Part shown: one piece after another, positions 33,160-41,385 of the stretch
Layout of the letters: each line of letters opens with the position of its first letter
Position numbering within the stretch: the first letter of the stretch is position 1
NCBI GenBank assembly: GCA_035948135.1
Contig: DASZJL010000218.1
Span: 1-55,105, forward strand
Source: CADDZP01 sp035948135
Lineage (GTDB): Bacteria; Actinomycetota; Acidimicrobiia; Acidimicrobiales; AC-14
Length of the DNA stretch: 55,105 bases
Direction: 5' to 3'
The notes under the pieces: model-generated
Database searches by the model: none
The model's input: only the letters and a program-made list of their open reading frames with translations
Told to the model about the DNA's origin: nothing
Translations under genes and position numbers: made by a program

Positions 33160-34686
33160 TTACGCGACCGATGATCCGCCGTACTGCTTGCGCAGCTCGA
33201 CCTTGGAGACCTTGCCGGTCACGTTGCGGGCCAGCTCGTCGACCACGAGCAGCCGCTTCGGGTGCTTGTACCGGGCCAGGCGACCGGCGATGGCCGCATC
33301 GATCGTCTCCATCGTGACCGCGGCGCCGGGCGCGGAAACTACGAGCGCCAGTCCGACCTCGCCCCACTTCGGATCGGACACGCCGATCACCGCCACCTCA
33401 GCGATGTCGGGATGCTCGAGCAGCAGGCGCTCGACCTCGGCCGGGTAGACGTTCTCGCCGCCCGACTTGTACATGTCCTTCACGCGGTCGACGAGGTAGT
33501 AGAAGCCTTCCTCGTCGCGACGGGCGACGTCACCGGTGCGGAACCACCCGTCGGTGAAGTACTCGGCGTTGTCCTTGCCCCAGTAGCCGGGCGTCACGCT
33601 CGGGCCCTTGATCCAGATCTCCCCGGGGTCACCGACGCGCACGTCGTGCCCGTCTTCGTCGACCAGACGCACGGCGGTGTGCTGCACCGGCTTGCCCACC
33701 GAGCCCGCCTCCATGTGGACGCGGTCGACGGGGGAGAGGGCGAGCACCGACGGCCCCATCTCGGTGCCGCCGTAGTGCGCCTCGAGGTGCACGCCCTTCT
33801 CCTCGTAACGGCGGATCAGTGGGACGGGCGCCAGGCCCCCCGCAACTACGGCGATGCGAATACCGGAAAGGTCGGCGGCGTCGAAGCCGGGCTGGTCGAC
33901 GAGCGCCTGGTACATGACGGGCACCAGCGCCAGGTGGGTGACGGCGCCGGCGGGGTCGGCGATGAAGGCCAGCGCAGCCGCCGGGTCGAAGCGGGCCGCA
34001 GTGGTCACCCGCCCGCCGTTCAGCAACGCCGGGTTGGCGGTGCTGTTGAGCCCGCCCGCGTGGAACAGCGGCAGGGGGCTGTAGACGTGGACGCCGTCGC
34101 ACGTGAGGCCCTTGGGCTGCGAGGCGTTGAGCATGTTCCAGATCAGGGTGCCGTAGGTCCCGATGGCGCCCTTGGGAAAGCCGGTCGTGCCCGACGTGTA
34201 GAGGATGTGGCACGGGTCGTCGAGGGTGTTCTGCTGCGCGGGCGCCATCGGCGCCGCAGTGGCGGCCGCGGTGTCGAGCGCCGCGGTGGACACGCACCGG
34301 GGGACGCCGGCCGCGGCCGCGGTCTCGACGCCCAACTGGCTCCACTCGGCGTCGTGGATCAGCGCCGAGGCGCCGGCGTCGGTGCAGATGTAGCTGAGCT
34401 CGGGCGCCGCCAGCCGCCAGTTCAGCGGCGTGAACACCAGCCCGGCGCGGAAGCAGGCGAACTGCAGCTCGAAGACGCGCGGGTGGGGGTCGGCGACGAC
34501 GGCCACCCGGTCACCGCGCCGCAGGCCCAGCTCGGTGGCGAGAACGGTCGCCAGGCGCCCGACTCGGTTGTCGAGTTGGCGCCAGGTGGACTGCGTGCCG
34601 CTATCGGCGTCGGCCAACGCCACCCGGTCGGGATACCGGTCGGCGAAGAACGCCACCCAGTCGTGGGCGATCGTCGCGGTGCTCAT
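33160..34686 (-). CDS. Acyl-CoA synthetase (AMP-forming)
   Basis: A 508-residue ANL-superfamily acid-CoA ligase. It shows the P-loop YTSGTTGFPKGA (about 175-186), A5 motif YGGTEMG, GYWGKDNAEYFTDGWFRTGD, the hinge region YYLVDRVKDMYKSGGENVYPAEVE and the catalytic Lys region NVTGKVSKVELRK near the end. It activates a carboxylic acid to its CoA ester using ATP, supplying the AMACR-like enzyme encoded next. The ATG is two bases after the P450 stop, so translation is likely coupled. Confidence 0.94.
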   Translation of the reverse strand: MSTATIAHDWVAFFADRYPDRVALADADSGTQSTWRQLDNRVGRLATVLATELGLRRGDRVAVVADPHPRVFELQFACFRAGLVFTPLNWRLAAPELSYICTDAGASALIHDAEWSQLGVETAAAAGVPRCVSTAALDTAAATAAPMAPAQQNTLDDPCHILYTSGTTGFPKGAIGTYGTLIWNMLNASQPKGLTCDGVHVYSPLPLFHAGGLNSTANPALLNGGRVTTAARFDPAAALAFIADPAGAVTHLALVPVMYQALVDQPGFDAADLSGIRIAVVAGGLAPVPLIRRYEEKGVHLEAHYGGTEMGPSVLALSPVDRVHMEAGSVGKPVQHTAVRLVDEDGHDVRVGDPGEIWIKGPSVTPGYWGKDNAEYFTDGWFRTGDVARRDEEGFYYLVDRVKDMYKSGGENVYPAEVERLLLEHPDIAEVAVIGVSDPKWGEVGLALVVSAPGAAVTMETIDAAIAGRLARYKHPKRLLVVDELARNVTGKVSKVELRKQYGGSSVA

Positions 34687-34688
34687 CC

Positions 34689-35936
34689 CTAGACGGGGAG
34701 GATACGGGGCGCCGAGAAGACGGGGAACGCCCCGTCGTCGGCGCGGGAGCGCTCGCCCTTCGAGTAGCGGATCGGCATGCTCTGAAAGCCGTTGGCGTGG
34801 GGGATGCTGTCGTGCGTGCGCACGCGGTCGTGGTCGACGGTGAAGTCGGGCAGGCGGCGCAGCACCGCGTTCAGGAAGAGCTCGGTGTTGGTGCGCGCCA
34901 GGTCCATCCCGATGCAGCGGTGCGTACCGGTGCCGAACGTCAGATGGGGGTTCGGCCTGCGGGCGATGTCCATCACGTCGGCGTTCGGGAAGGCGTCCTC
35001 GTCTTGGTTGGCCGAGGCGATGGCGCACAGCACGCGGTCGCCGCGCTCGAACTGCTGGCCGGCGAGGGTGACCGGCTTGCGCACGGTGCGGCCCATCGCG
35101 GTGGCCGGCGAGTAGTACCGCAGCACCTCTTCGACGGCGGTGGGCATGAGTGCCGGATCGTCCATGAGGCGGCGCCGGTCGTCGGGGTGCTGGTCGAGGT
35201 GGCGGATGGCGTGGCCGATGGTCGCGATGGTGGTGTCCATGCCGCCGAGCAGCAGCATGAGGGTGAGCTCGGTGATGAGGTCGTCGTCGACGGTGACGCC
35301 CTCGACGTCGGCCGCCAGCAACTGGGCGATGAGGCCGTCGCCGCCGTGCTCGCGCTGGTGCTCGACCTCGTCGAAGAGGTCGCCGAGGATCCATTGGATG
35401 CCCTCGATGGCGTCGTCCTCCTGGGCGACCTCCTTGTCGATGACCTCCTTGTAGGCCTTCCACCGGTCGAGGGGGATGCCGAGGATGTCGAGCAGGACGA
35501 CGCACTGGAACGGGTTCGCCAGGTCGATGATGAGGTCGCACTCGCCCCGCTCGATGATCTGGTCGACCGCCCACGTCACCGCCTCTTGGATGCGAGGACG
35601 GCCGGCCGCGACCGTGCGAGGGCTGAACCACGGATTGGCGATGCGGCGCAGTGCGAGGGAATCGGGTGGGTCCATCTCGAGGAACCCGATGCGGAAGGGG
35701 TGCTCGGGGATGCCGACGCCGCCGTCGAGGGGCACGCCGTCGTCGTCGGTCAGGCGCTCGGACGCGAACGACTCGTAGTCGCGGAACGCCTCCTTGACGT
35801 CGGCGTGCTTGAGCAGCACGTCGTACCCGTCGTAGAGGTCGGAGTGCAGCACGGGGCACTTGGCCCGGGCGGCGCCGTAGGTCTCACGCCAATTGCGGGC
35901 GAAGTCCGCGGAGTGGTGGTCGAACTCGTCTGCCAT
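34689..35936 (-). CDS. Cytochrome P450
   Basis: A 415-residue soluble bacterial P450. It has the I-helix oxygen-activation motif LLLGGMDTT, the ExxR helix in EEVLRYYSP, and the heme loop FGTGTHRCIG with axial Cys341. ATG at 35936 is chosen over an in-frame GTG at 35948 because GAGGG lies eight bases before it. It hydroxylates a hydrophobic substrate using external ferredoxin partners, which are not encoded in the window. It leads the P450-acyl-CoA ligase-racemase unit behind operator E. A second P450 gene starts at 54796. Confidence 0.95.
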   Translation of the reverse strand: MADEFDHHSADFARNWRETYGAARAKCPVLHSDLYDGYDVLLKHADVKEAFRDYESFASERLTDDDGVPLDGGVGIPEHPFRIGFLEMDPPDSLALRRIANPWFSPRTVAAGRPRIQEAVTWAVDQIIERGECDLIIDLANPFQCVVLLDILGIPLDRWKAYKEVIDKEVAQEDDAIEGIQWILGDLFDEVEHQREHGGDGLIAQLLAADVEGVTVDDDLITELTLMLLLGGMDTTIATIGHAIRHLDQHPDDRRRLMDDPALMPTAVEEVLRYYSPATAMGRTVRKPVTLAGQQFERGDRVLCAIASANQDEDAFPNADVMDIARRPNPHLTFGTGTHRCIGMDLARTNTELFLNAVLRRLPDFTVDHDRVRTHDSIPHANGFQSMPIRYSKGERSRADDGAFPVFSAPRILPV

Positions 35937-35964
35937 GCGGGCCCTCACTGATCCGGCGGGCGTT

Positions 35965-35983
35965 TACCAAACACCCTTTGGTT
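35965..35983. promoter_or_regulatory. Operator E, upstream of the P450 unit
   Basis: TACCAAACACCCTTTGGTT: the arms ACCAAA and TTTGGT are perfect and only the centre deviates (CCC for NTG). It lies about 29 bases upstream of the P450 ATG, between that gene and the end of the TetR gene. Confidence 0.85.
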
Positions 35984-36010
35984 AGTGTCGACCTTACGCG
36001 CCGACCGCCG

Positions 36011-36634
36011 TCAGGTCAACGCCGGCTCGGGCTCCACCGCGTCGACGACGGCGTCGATGATGGCCCGGGCCATGACCTCGAACAGCTGGTCCTGGTCGAG
36101 GGCGGCCTGCTGGCCCAGCTGGTACAGGTGCGGGTACTCGTCCTTCCACGCCTCGGGGTGCTCGTCGAGCTCGACGGCCGAGTCGTAGAGAACGCTGCCG
36201 ATCGCCAGCTGCTCGAGGGCCTCGAGCACGGGGAGGATGGCGCCGCGGGGCACGCCCTTGACGGCGAGCAGGGCGGCGCTGGCGTTGTGCTCGGCCAGGC
36301 CGATGCGGAGGGGGTGGCGCTTCACGAGAACGGGGATGAGGTGGGGATGCATCTTCAGGGCCTGGCGGTAGCCGAGGACGTTGCGCAGCAGCCACTCCCG
36401 CCACTCGGCGTCGGGATCGGTGGGCGTGCGGACGTCGGCCAGCGCCAGCTGGGCGACGCCGGCCAGGATCTCGTCCTTGTTGGCGAAGTGGTGGTACAGC
36501 GAGGCCCCGTTGACCTTGAGCTCGGTGGCCAGCCGCCGGATGCTGAGGGCGTCGAGCCCTTCCTCGTCGACGATGTCCAGCGCGACCTCGAGGGTCTTGC
36601 GCCGGGAGATCAGTGGGGTCTTGGGCCTGGCCAC
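36011..36634 (-). CDS. TetR-family repressor, likely master of the regulon
   Basis: A 207-residue TetR/AcrR-type regulator. The N-terminal helix-turn-helix is LSIRRLATELKVNGASLYHHFANKDEIL (about 30-60), preceded by a basic arm with SRRKTLEVALDIVDEEG. The C-terminal ligand and dimer domain is helical. GTG at 36634 is preferred over GTG at 36640 because GAGGAG lies seven bases upstream of it. Two copies of the 19-bp palindrome (operators F and G) sit in its divergent promoter region, the usual autoregulation layout. Eleven more copies mark regulon promoters. The inducer is probably a pathway intermediate such as an acyl-CoA; that is inference. Confidence 0.9.
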   Translation of the reverse strand: MARPKTPLISRRKTLEVALDIVDEEGLDALSIRRLATELKVNGASLYHHFANKDEILAGVAQLALADVRTPTDPDAEWREWLLRNVLGYRQALKMHPHLIPVLVKRHPLRIGLAEHNASAALLAVKGVPRGAILPVLEALEQLAIGSVLYDSAVELDEHPEAWKDEYPHLYQLGQQAALDQDQLFEVMARAIIDAVVDAVEPEPALT

Positions 36635-36667
36635 GGGCACGCTCCTCGGTCGCTTCGATCCTACCGA

Positions 36668-36686
36668 AACCTTGCACCGTTCGGTT
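36668..36686. promoter_or_regulatory. Operator F, TetR-proximal
   Basis: AACCTTGCACCGTTCGGTT has perfect AACC and GGTT arms at the standard 11-base spacing. It lies 33 bases upstream of the tetR GTG and 35 bases from operator G. A TAGGAT (complement of 36658-36663) on the minus strand just downstream could be the tetR -10, putting the site where it would block RNA polymerase. Confidence 0.82.
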
Positions 36687-36697
36687 GACCCCTTCGG

Positions 36698-36726
36698 TTG
36701 ACAACCAAGCGGTGTTCGGTTAGGAA
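36698..36726 (+). promoter_or_regulatory. Promoter of the 36736 operon
   Basis: TTGACA (36698-36703) and TAGGAA (36721-36726) are separated by exactly 17 bases. The start codon is GTG at 36736, so the leader would be only a few bases. Operator G (36703-36721) fills the spacer precisely, the classic place for repression by competition with RNA polymerase. Confidence 0.65.
36703..36721. promoter_or_regulatory. Operator G, in the spacer of the 36736 promoter
   Basis: AACCAAGCGGTGTTCGGTT has perfect outer arms and the standard 11-base spacing. It lies between the -35 and -10 elements of the divergent operon starting at 36736 and 35 bases from operator F, so two dimers could bind the shared tetR/36736 control region. 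Confidence 0.85.
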
Positions 36727-36735
36727 GAATAGGTC

Positions 36736-37560
36736 GTGACCGACTTGTCGCACATCGCGCAACCGCCCTCGGGCCTCCAGATGAGCGCTGTCGGCCAGAC
36801 GATCTTCACCATCGCGGTGACGATCCCGTGGGTCGTGCTGTTCATCGTCGCCCTGCGCATTTGGCGGCGCGACCACACGCCCGTGCCGCTCCTGTTCATG
36901 GTCGGCGGCGCGCTGTGCATCTTGTTCGAGCCGATTGTCGATGTGCTCGGGATGTGCTGGTTCCCGCGCATCAACCAGTGGGTGGGCCTGGAGGTATTCG
37001 GGCGGCCGATCCCCCTGTTCATGTGGCCCGTGTACAGCTGGTTCGTCGGCGGGCAGGCGTTCCTGTTCTGGCGGGCGTTCCAGCAGGGCATGACCCGCCG
37101 GAGCCTGTGGCGCTGGTGGCTGATCCTGATGGCCGTCAACGTGGCGCTCGAGAGCCCCGGGATCCTGATGAACGTGTACACGTACTACGGGCCGCAGCCC
37201 TTCAACCTCTGGGGACTCCCGCTGTGGTGGCTGGCCGCCAATGCAACGATGCCGATCGTGGCGGCCTACGTGGTGCACAAGCTGTACCCCGACCTCACGG
37301 GTGCGAAGGTGTTGCTGATCATCCTCCTCGTCCCCATGGCCGACGGTGCGACCAACGGCGCGATCAGCTGGCCGGTGTTCACCGCGCTCAACACCCAGCT
37401 GGGATTTTGGGCGACGTACCCCGCCGCCATCGCCACGTTCGGTCTGGCCGCCCTGCTGATCTGGACGCTGACGCGGGGCTTGCCGGTGTCGCGGATCGAA
37501 CCGAGTCCCGTCGTCACGGGACCCGTCACACCGATCGATCCTCAACCCGCGTCCGTGTGA
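36736..37560 (+). CDS. Multi-pass membrane protein of unknown function
   Basis: A 274-residue integral membrane protein with seven or so hydrophobic segments, from IFTIAVTIPWVVLFIVAL to AAIATFGLAALLIWTL. The cytoplasmic-type loops are basic (LRIWRRDHT). It shares with the membrane protein at 16459 a Glu/Pro helix followed by YY and G-x-P-x-W, suggesting a family used twice in this locus. GTG start with an almost absent leader behind operator G. Co-transcribed with an FAD oxidoreductase (overlap GTGA). It could be a membrane partner in substrate entry or electron transfer; I assign no family. Confidence 0.75.
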   Translation: MTDLSHIAQPPSGLQMSAVGQTIFTIAVTIPWVVLFIVALRIWRRDHTPVPLLFMVGGALCILFEPIVDVLGMCWFPRINQWVGLEVFGRPIPLFMWPVYSWFVGGQAFLFWRAFQQGMTRRSLWRWWLILMAVNVALESPGILMNVYTYYGPQPFNLWGLPLWWLAANATMPIVAAYVVHKLYPDLTGAKVLLIILLVPMADGATNGAISWPVFTALNTQLGFWATYPAAIATFGLAALLIWTLTRGLPVSRIEPSPVVTGPVTPIDPQPASV

Positions 37561-38873
37561 ACGACCTCGGCCCCCGCTCCGTCGCCGTCGTCGGGGGCGG
37601 GGCGGCGGGGATCTCGGCCGCCTTCTGGCTGCAGCGGGCCGGGCACCAGGTGCGGGTGTACGAGGCGGGGGAGCGGGTCGGCGGGCGCTGCGTGTCCATA
37701 CGGTGTGACGGGTTCGTGTTCGACCTGGCCGCCGGGGCCCTTCCGGCGACCTACGGCGAGACCCGTGAGCTCATCCGCGCCCTGGGCCTCGAGTCGCAGA
37801 TGGAGCGCCGGGGTGCGGTCGTCGGCACACTTCGGGATGGGGTGGTGCACCGCATCGACCGGCGCCGTCCGTGGAGCATGCTCGGCGCGCAGCATCTCCG
37901 GGCGGCCGACAAGGTCGCGCTTTGGAGGTTCGGTCGAGACCTGGCGCGCATGTACCGGTCGCTCAACTACGCCGACATGTCGAGCGCGGCCCGGTTCGAC
38001 ACCGAGACCGTCGCCGCATGGGCGCAACGCAACTTCGACGCGTCCGTCGTCGACAACTTCGTCTCGCCTTTGTCCCGGGCCCTGTTCCTCGTCGAGCCCG
38101 ACCGCACGTCGGTCGTCGACTTCTTCGCGGCCGCCAAGAGCCTCCTCGTCGCCGGCCACCTGATGACGCACCCCGACGGCGTGGGCTTCTTCCTCGACGC
38201 GGCGGCCTCGGCCCTCGACGTCGTTCTGGGCGCGGAGGTCACCGAGGTCAAGGAGGCGGGCGACGGCGTGACGGTTCGCGGCGCGGACTTCGAAGACCGA
38301 GCGGCCGCGGCGGTGATCGCCCTGCCCGCGGCCCAGACGGTTGCCGCATATCCCGACCTCGACCCGGTGCAGCGCGTGTTCCTCGACGGCCTGGAGTACT
38401 CGGCCAGCATCGTGGTCAACCTCGGGGTCGGCCGGCGACCCGACGAACGCTCGTCGATGGTGCTGATCCCGCGCGACGTGCATCCCGACCTGCCGGTCGT
38501 CGGCCTCGGCCACAACCTCGGCCCCGGCCGCGCCCCGGCCGGCAAGGGCGTGCTCACCGCCTTCTGGATGGAGGGATGGAGCAGGAAGCACTGGGGTGAC
38601 GGCGACGAGCAGCTGGTCGAGCGAACGGCCGAAGCGATCAACGGCCTGCTGCCGGGCTGGGCCGATGCGGTCGAGACGTCGGTGGTCTCGCGCTGGGATC
38701 CGTCCCTGGTCGTCGCTGCGCCCGGCACGTACGAACGCCTTGCGCAGTTCGTGGCGCGCGTCGACCCCGGTGCTCGGGTCCAGCTGGCCGGCGACTACCT
38801 CGCCCAGTCGAGCGTCAACGCGAGCGTGGCGGCGGGCAAGCGAGCGGCTGAGCGTCTGGCGGCGATCCTGTGA
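37557..38873 (+). CDS. FAD-dependent amine-oxidase-like oxidoreductase (second copy)
   Basis: A 438-residue flavoprotein with FAD-binding VVGGGAAGISAAFWLQRAG and YEAGERVGGRC at the N-terminus and the FAD contact VQLAGDYLA near the C-terminus. It is clearly paralogous to the protein at 24197: both contain FDTET-x-AA, S/P-L/I-x-RAL, VDFF-A and an R-P-GTY region before the C-terminal motif. GTG at 37557 overlaps the stop of the membrane protein gene. It probably oxidises a C-C or C-N bond of the regulon substrate. Why two copies are kept is unknown. Confidence 0.88.
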   Translation: MNDLGPRSVAVVGGGAAGISAAFWLQRAGHQVRVYEAGERVGGRCVSIRCDGFVFDLAAGALPATYGETRELIRALGLESQMERRGAVVGTLRDGVVHRIDRRRPWSMLGAQHLRAADKVALWRFGRDLARMYRSLNYADMSSAARFDTETVAAWAQRNFDASVVDNFVSPLSRALFLVEPDRTSVVDFFAAAKSLLVAGHLMTHPDGVGFFLDAAASALDVVLGAEVTEVKEAGDGVTVRGADFEDRAAAAVIALPAAQTVAAYPDLDPVQRVFLDGLEYSASIVVNLGVGRRPDERSSMVLIPRDVHPDLPVVGLGHNLGPGRAPAGKGVLTAFWMEGWSRKHWGDGDEQLVERTAEAINGLLPGWADAVETSVVSRWDPSLVVAAPGTYERLAQFVARVDPGARVQLAGDYLAQSSVNASVAAGKRAAERLAAIL

Positions 38874-39964
38874 CGCCGTCCGTCCTCTCCGACCTGAGCG
38901 CCTATGTCATAAGCGGTCGCGTCGTGCAGTCGCCGCGCCCCACCGAGCACGAGAGCGATGCTCGCACACCCGCCCAGGGGGTCCAGGACGGCGTCGACGC
39001 CGAGCGCATCGGCTTCCGCCGGGTCTTCCTCTCCGAGCGCTGGAACCTCAAGGAGGCGGGCGTCCTCCTGAGCGCCATCGCGGCCCGCACCGAGCGCATC
39101 GAGGTCGGCTCGGGGATCATCACCACGCCGGCGCGCCACCCCTTGCACATGGCCGGCATGGTGGCGACCTTCCAGGCCACGTTCGGTCCCCGCTTCGTTC
39201 TGGGCCTGGGCCGCGGCAACCCGGGCTGGTTCGCCGGGGCCGGGCTGACGATGCCGACCTACCGCGGGCTGGCCGACTACGTCGACATCTTGCGTGGGCT
39301 GTGGCGGGGCGAGCAGGTGTCGTACGCGGGGCCGCTGGGTGAGTTCCCACAGCTGCAACTCGAAGATGTCCACGACATTCAGCCACCGCCGATCTGGTTC
39401 GGCACCCTGGGCCAGCCGAAGGGTGCGGCGGTGGCAGCCGCCTGCTTCGACGGTGTCCTCCTTCCGCCAGTGTTCACGCCCGCCGCGACCGAGACGATCG
39501 TCGCCCGCCTGCGCGCCGAGTGCGATCGCATCGGCCGCGATCCGTCAACCCTTCGCATCGCCCAGTCCGTGATCACCGCCCCGGATCTCGACGACCTCGA
39601 GACCCGCGCGCTGGCCCACGCCAGAGCGGTCACGTACCTCGACGCGCCCGGCTACGGGGAGATGCTCGTGCAGCTCAACGGCTGGGACCCCGCTGTCCTC
39701 GCCCGCCTGCGGGACCACGACCAGTTCAACGACATGTCGACGGCGGTGAGCGACCTCAGCTTCCACCGCACCGAGCTCCTCGGCCCCGCGGCACTTGTGC
39801 CCGACGAGTGGATGGAGGAGTCCTGCGCCCTGGGCGCCGTCACCACGTGCGTTGACACCCTCCGCCGCTTCCGCGCCGCCGGCGCCGACGAACTCGTCAC
39901 CTACGGCAGCACGCCGAGCCAGAACGCCAAGCTGGCAGACGCGTGGCGCGGCGAGCGCCCGTAA
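38870..39964 (+). CDS. LLM-class flavin-dependent oxidoreductase (second copy)
   Basis: A 364-residue luciferase-like enzyme. Features include ERIGFRRVFLSERWNLKEAGVLLSAIAART, the GSGIITTPARHP strand, FVLGLGRGNPGW, and a PPIWFGTLG segment binding the cofactor phosphate. It is only distantly similar to the LLM protein at 30932. GTG start overlapping the flavoprotein stop (GTGA) shows it is the third gene of the operon behind operator G. The cofactor is FMN or F420; the substrate is unknown. Confidence 0.9.
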   Translation: MTPSVLSDLSAYVISGRVVQSPRPTEHESDARTPAQGVQDGVDAERIGFRRVFLSERWNLKEAGVLLSAIAARTERIEVGSGIITTPARHPLHMAGMVATFQATFGPRFVLGLGRGNPGWFAGAGLTMPTYRGLADYVDILRGLWRGEQVSYAGPLGEFPQLQLEDVHDIQPPPIWFGTLGQPKGAAVAAACFDGVLLPPVFTPAATETIVARLRAECDRIGRDPSTLRIAQSVITAPDLDDLETRALAHARAVTYLDAPGYGEMLVQLNGWDPAVLARLRDHDQFNDMSTAVSDLSFHRTELLGPAALVPDEWMEESCALGAVTTCVDTLRRFRAAGADELVTYGSTPSQNAKLADAWRGERP

Positions 39965-39974
39965 CGTGCAAGGG

Positions 39975-40334
39975 GTGAACCTCGGCCGTTTGAGCAGCGC
40001 CGCCCTGCTGCTGTCCGGCCTCGCCGGAGTCGTGGCGCCCGAGCGCGTCGCGTCTCAGCTCGATCTCGCGCCTTCGAGCGCGCGCGGCGTGGCGGAGGCC
40101 CGCGCCGGGCTCGGCGGAACGTACGCCGCGCTCGGCGGTTGGGCCATGGCCACCGGGCAGCCGGCCGCCCAAGCCGCGGTCGGCGTCACCTGGCTCGGCG
40201 CCGCGACCATTCGTCTCGCTTCGCTGGCGCTCGACCGCCCACGAACCGACTGGACCTTCTGGGCGTACCTGGCAGCCGAGCTCGGCTTGGGCGCGGCTGC
40301 CCTCAGAGCCGCCAAAGCAATGGCATCAGACTGA
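39975..40334 (+). CDS. Small membrane protein, DUF4345-like
   Basis: A 119-residue hydrophobic protein with about four membrane segments: SSAALLLSGLAGVVAP, AALGGWAMATGQPAAQAAVGVTWLGAA, TFWAYLAAELGLGAAALRAA and a short one between. It resembles DUF4345-type proteins, with EARAGLGGTYAALG in the second segment. Start GTG at 39975 is tentative; GTG at 39966 is in frame and neither has a well-spaced Shine-Dalgarno. It is last in the operon from 36736. Function unknown. Confidence 0.65.
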   Translation: MNLGRLSSAALLLSGLAGVVAPERVASQLDLAPSSARGVAEARAGLGGTYAALGGWAMATGQPAAQAAVGVTWLGAATIRLASLALDRPRTDWTFWAYLAAELGLGAAALRAAKAMASD

Positions 40335-40375
40335 TGACATTCGGCGCGGTCTTTGCGTTCTCGCGGCGGGCCATG

Positions 40376-40394
40376 AACCGAACGATGTACGGTT
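40376..40394. promoter_or_regulatory. Operator H, in a convergent gap
   Basis: AACCGAACGATGTACGGTT has perfect AACC and GGTT arms and inner GAAC/GTAC at standard spacing. It lies between two convergent gene ends (40334 and 40413), where no promoter is expected. It may be a relic, an auxiliary site for looping, or a control site for an unseen small RNA. Confidence 0.6.
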
Positions 40395-40412
40395 CTTGGC
40401 GCCGGAAGCACG

Positions 40413-41330
40413 TCAGTCCAGGTTCAACCAGCTCCGGTGCTCGGGGCTGGGAGCGGCCCGCTCGTTGATCTCCAGCAAGCCGGTGCCGAGGCGGCCCCCG
40501 CACTCGAAAACGCCGAAGCCGTCGGTGACGAAGAAGCCGTCGTTGTGGGCGCCGGGACTGGCGACGTCGATGTCGCGGCAGACGAACCGGTAGCCGCGAC
40601 CGTCGGTCGTCCACACTCGCAGGTCACACCCGCGAGGCGTGTGGCCGTCGTTTGCGACACGGGCGTCGAACTCCGCGGCCCGCACGCCGTGGAAAGCGCC
40701 GTCGTCGTAGACGTAGCCGAAGTCCCGCCTCCCCTCGTCGGTCGAGAAGCTGAAGACCGAGGCGAAGAGGTCGTCGCCGAAGCTCACGCATGCCCAACGG
40801 TGGGCCTTCAGGGCGCCGTACTCTCGAGGTCCCCACGAGTGGTCGTGGTACGCCAGCCCGCCCGTTTCCACCGTGCCGTCGCTGGTTTCGATCGTGGCCC
40901 GCACCTGGCCCAGGCTCTCGAAGTGGCCCTTGCCGATGTCGGCGCCGGGGGCGTCGATGGCGAACTCGAAGGGCTCGGTGAACGACTCGTACAGCGCTTC
41001 ACTGCGAAAGCCCTCGTGCTCGGTGCGCAGGGAATACGAGCGGAGCGGCACCTTCGTCTGCACGTGGACCGGTCCGAGTTGCAGGTCGGGGAGGTCGTCG
41101 TCGGGGATGGGTAGGCGCAGGTCGTGAAAGCGCGCCGCAACCGCACCGTCGAGGGCGACCCAGTGCCACAAGTCGGCCGTCCCTCGGAGCGGCGCCAGCC
41201 CGATGTGGTGAAAGCCACCTGCCCGGTGCAGAGGGTCGTACCAGGACAGGAACCAGCTTTCTTGCCATCGCCCGTCCGCGCCGGCCGGCGGTCGGTGGCG
41301 GGCGTCGTCGGCGACGTCGATCGTCTGCAT
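40413..41330 (-). CDS. AttH/CrtC-like protein, copy 1
   Basis: A 305-residue soluble protein with no signal peptide. It opens with RWQESWFLSWYDPLHRAGGFHHIG and carries the DHSWGPRE motif near residue 180, typical of the lipocalin-like AttH/CrtC (hydroxyneurosporene synthase)/tocopherol-cyclase-like group and of several DUFs around it. It ends RSWLNLD. It is strongly paralogous to the protein at 48328 (shared WHWVALDG, HSWGPR, FGDDLF, RGYRFVC, FGVFECGGRLG) and more distantly to that at 50963. ATG at 41330; operator I lies 30 bases upstream. It may bind or hydrate a hydrophobic terpenoid- or steroid-like molecule; unproven. Confidence 0.78.
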   Translation of the reverse strand: MQTIDVADDARHRPPAGADGRWQESWFLSWYDPLHRAGGFHHIGLAPLRGTADLWHWVALDGAVAARFHDLRLPIPDDDLPDLQLGPVHVQTKVPLRSYSLRTEHEGFRSEALYESFTEPFEFAIDAPGADIGKGHFESLGQVRATIETSDGTVETGGLAYHDHSWGPREYGALKAHRWACVSFGDDLFASVFSFSTDEGRRDFGYVYDDGAFHGVRAAEFDARVANDGHTPRGCDLRVWTTDGRGYRFVCRDIDVASPGAHNDGFFVTDGFGVFECGGRLGTGLLEINERAAPSPEHRSWLNLD

Positions 41331-41359
41331 GGCGCTCCCGTGGTCGCTTGCGAATTCCA

Positions 41360-41378
41360 AATCTAACACTGTATGTTT
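41360..41378. promoter_or_regulatory. Operator I, between divergent genes
   Basis: AATCTAACACTGTATGTTT keeps the ACACTGT core and spacing, with arms one base off consensus on each side. It lies between the AttH/CrtC-like gene (-, start 41330) and the binding lipoprotein gene (+, start 41386) and is placed to control both. Confidence 0.78.
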
Positions 41379-41385
41379 TTCTGGG

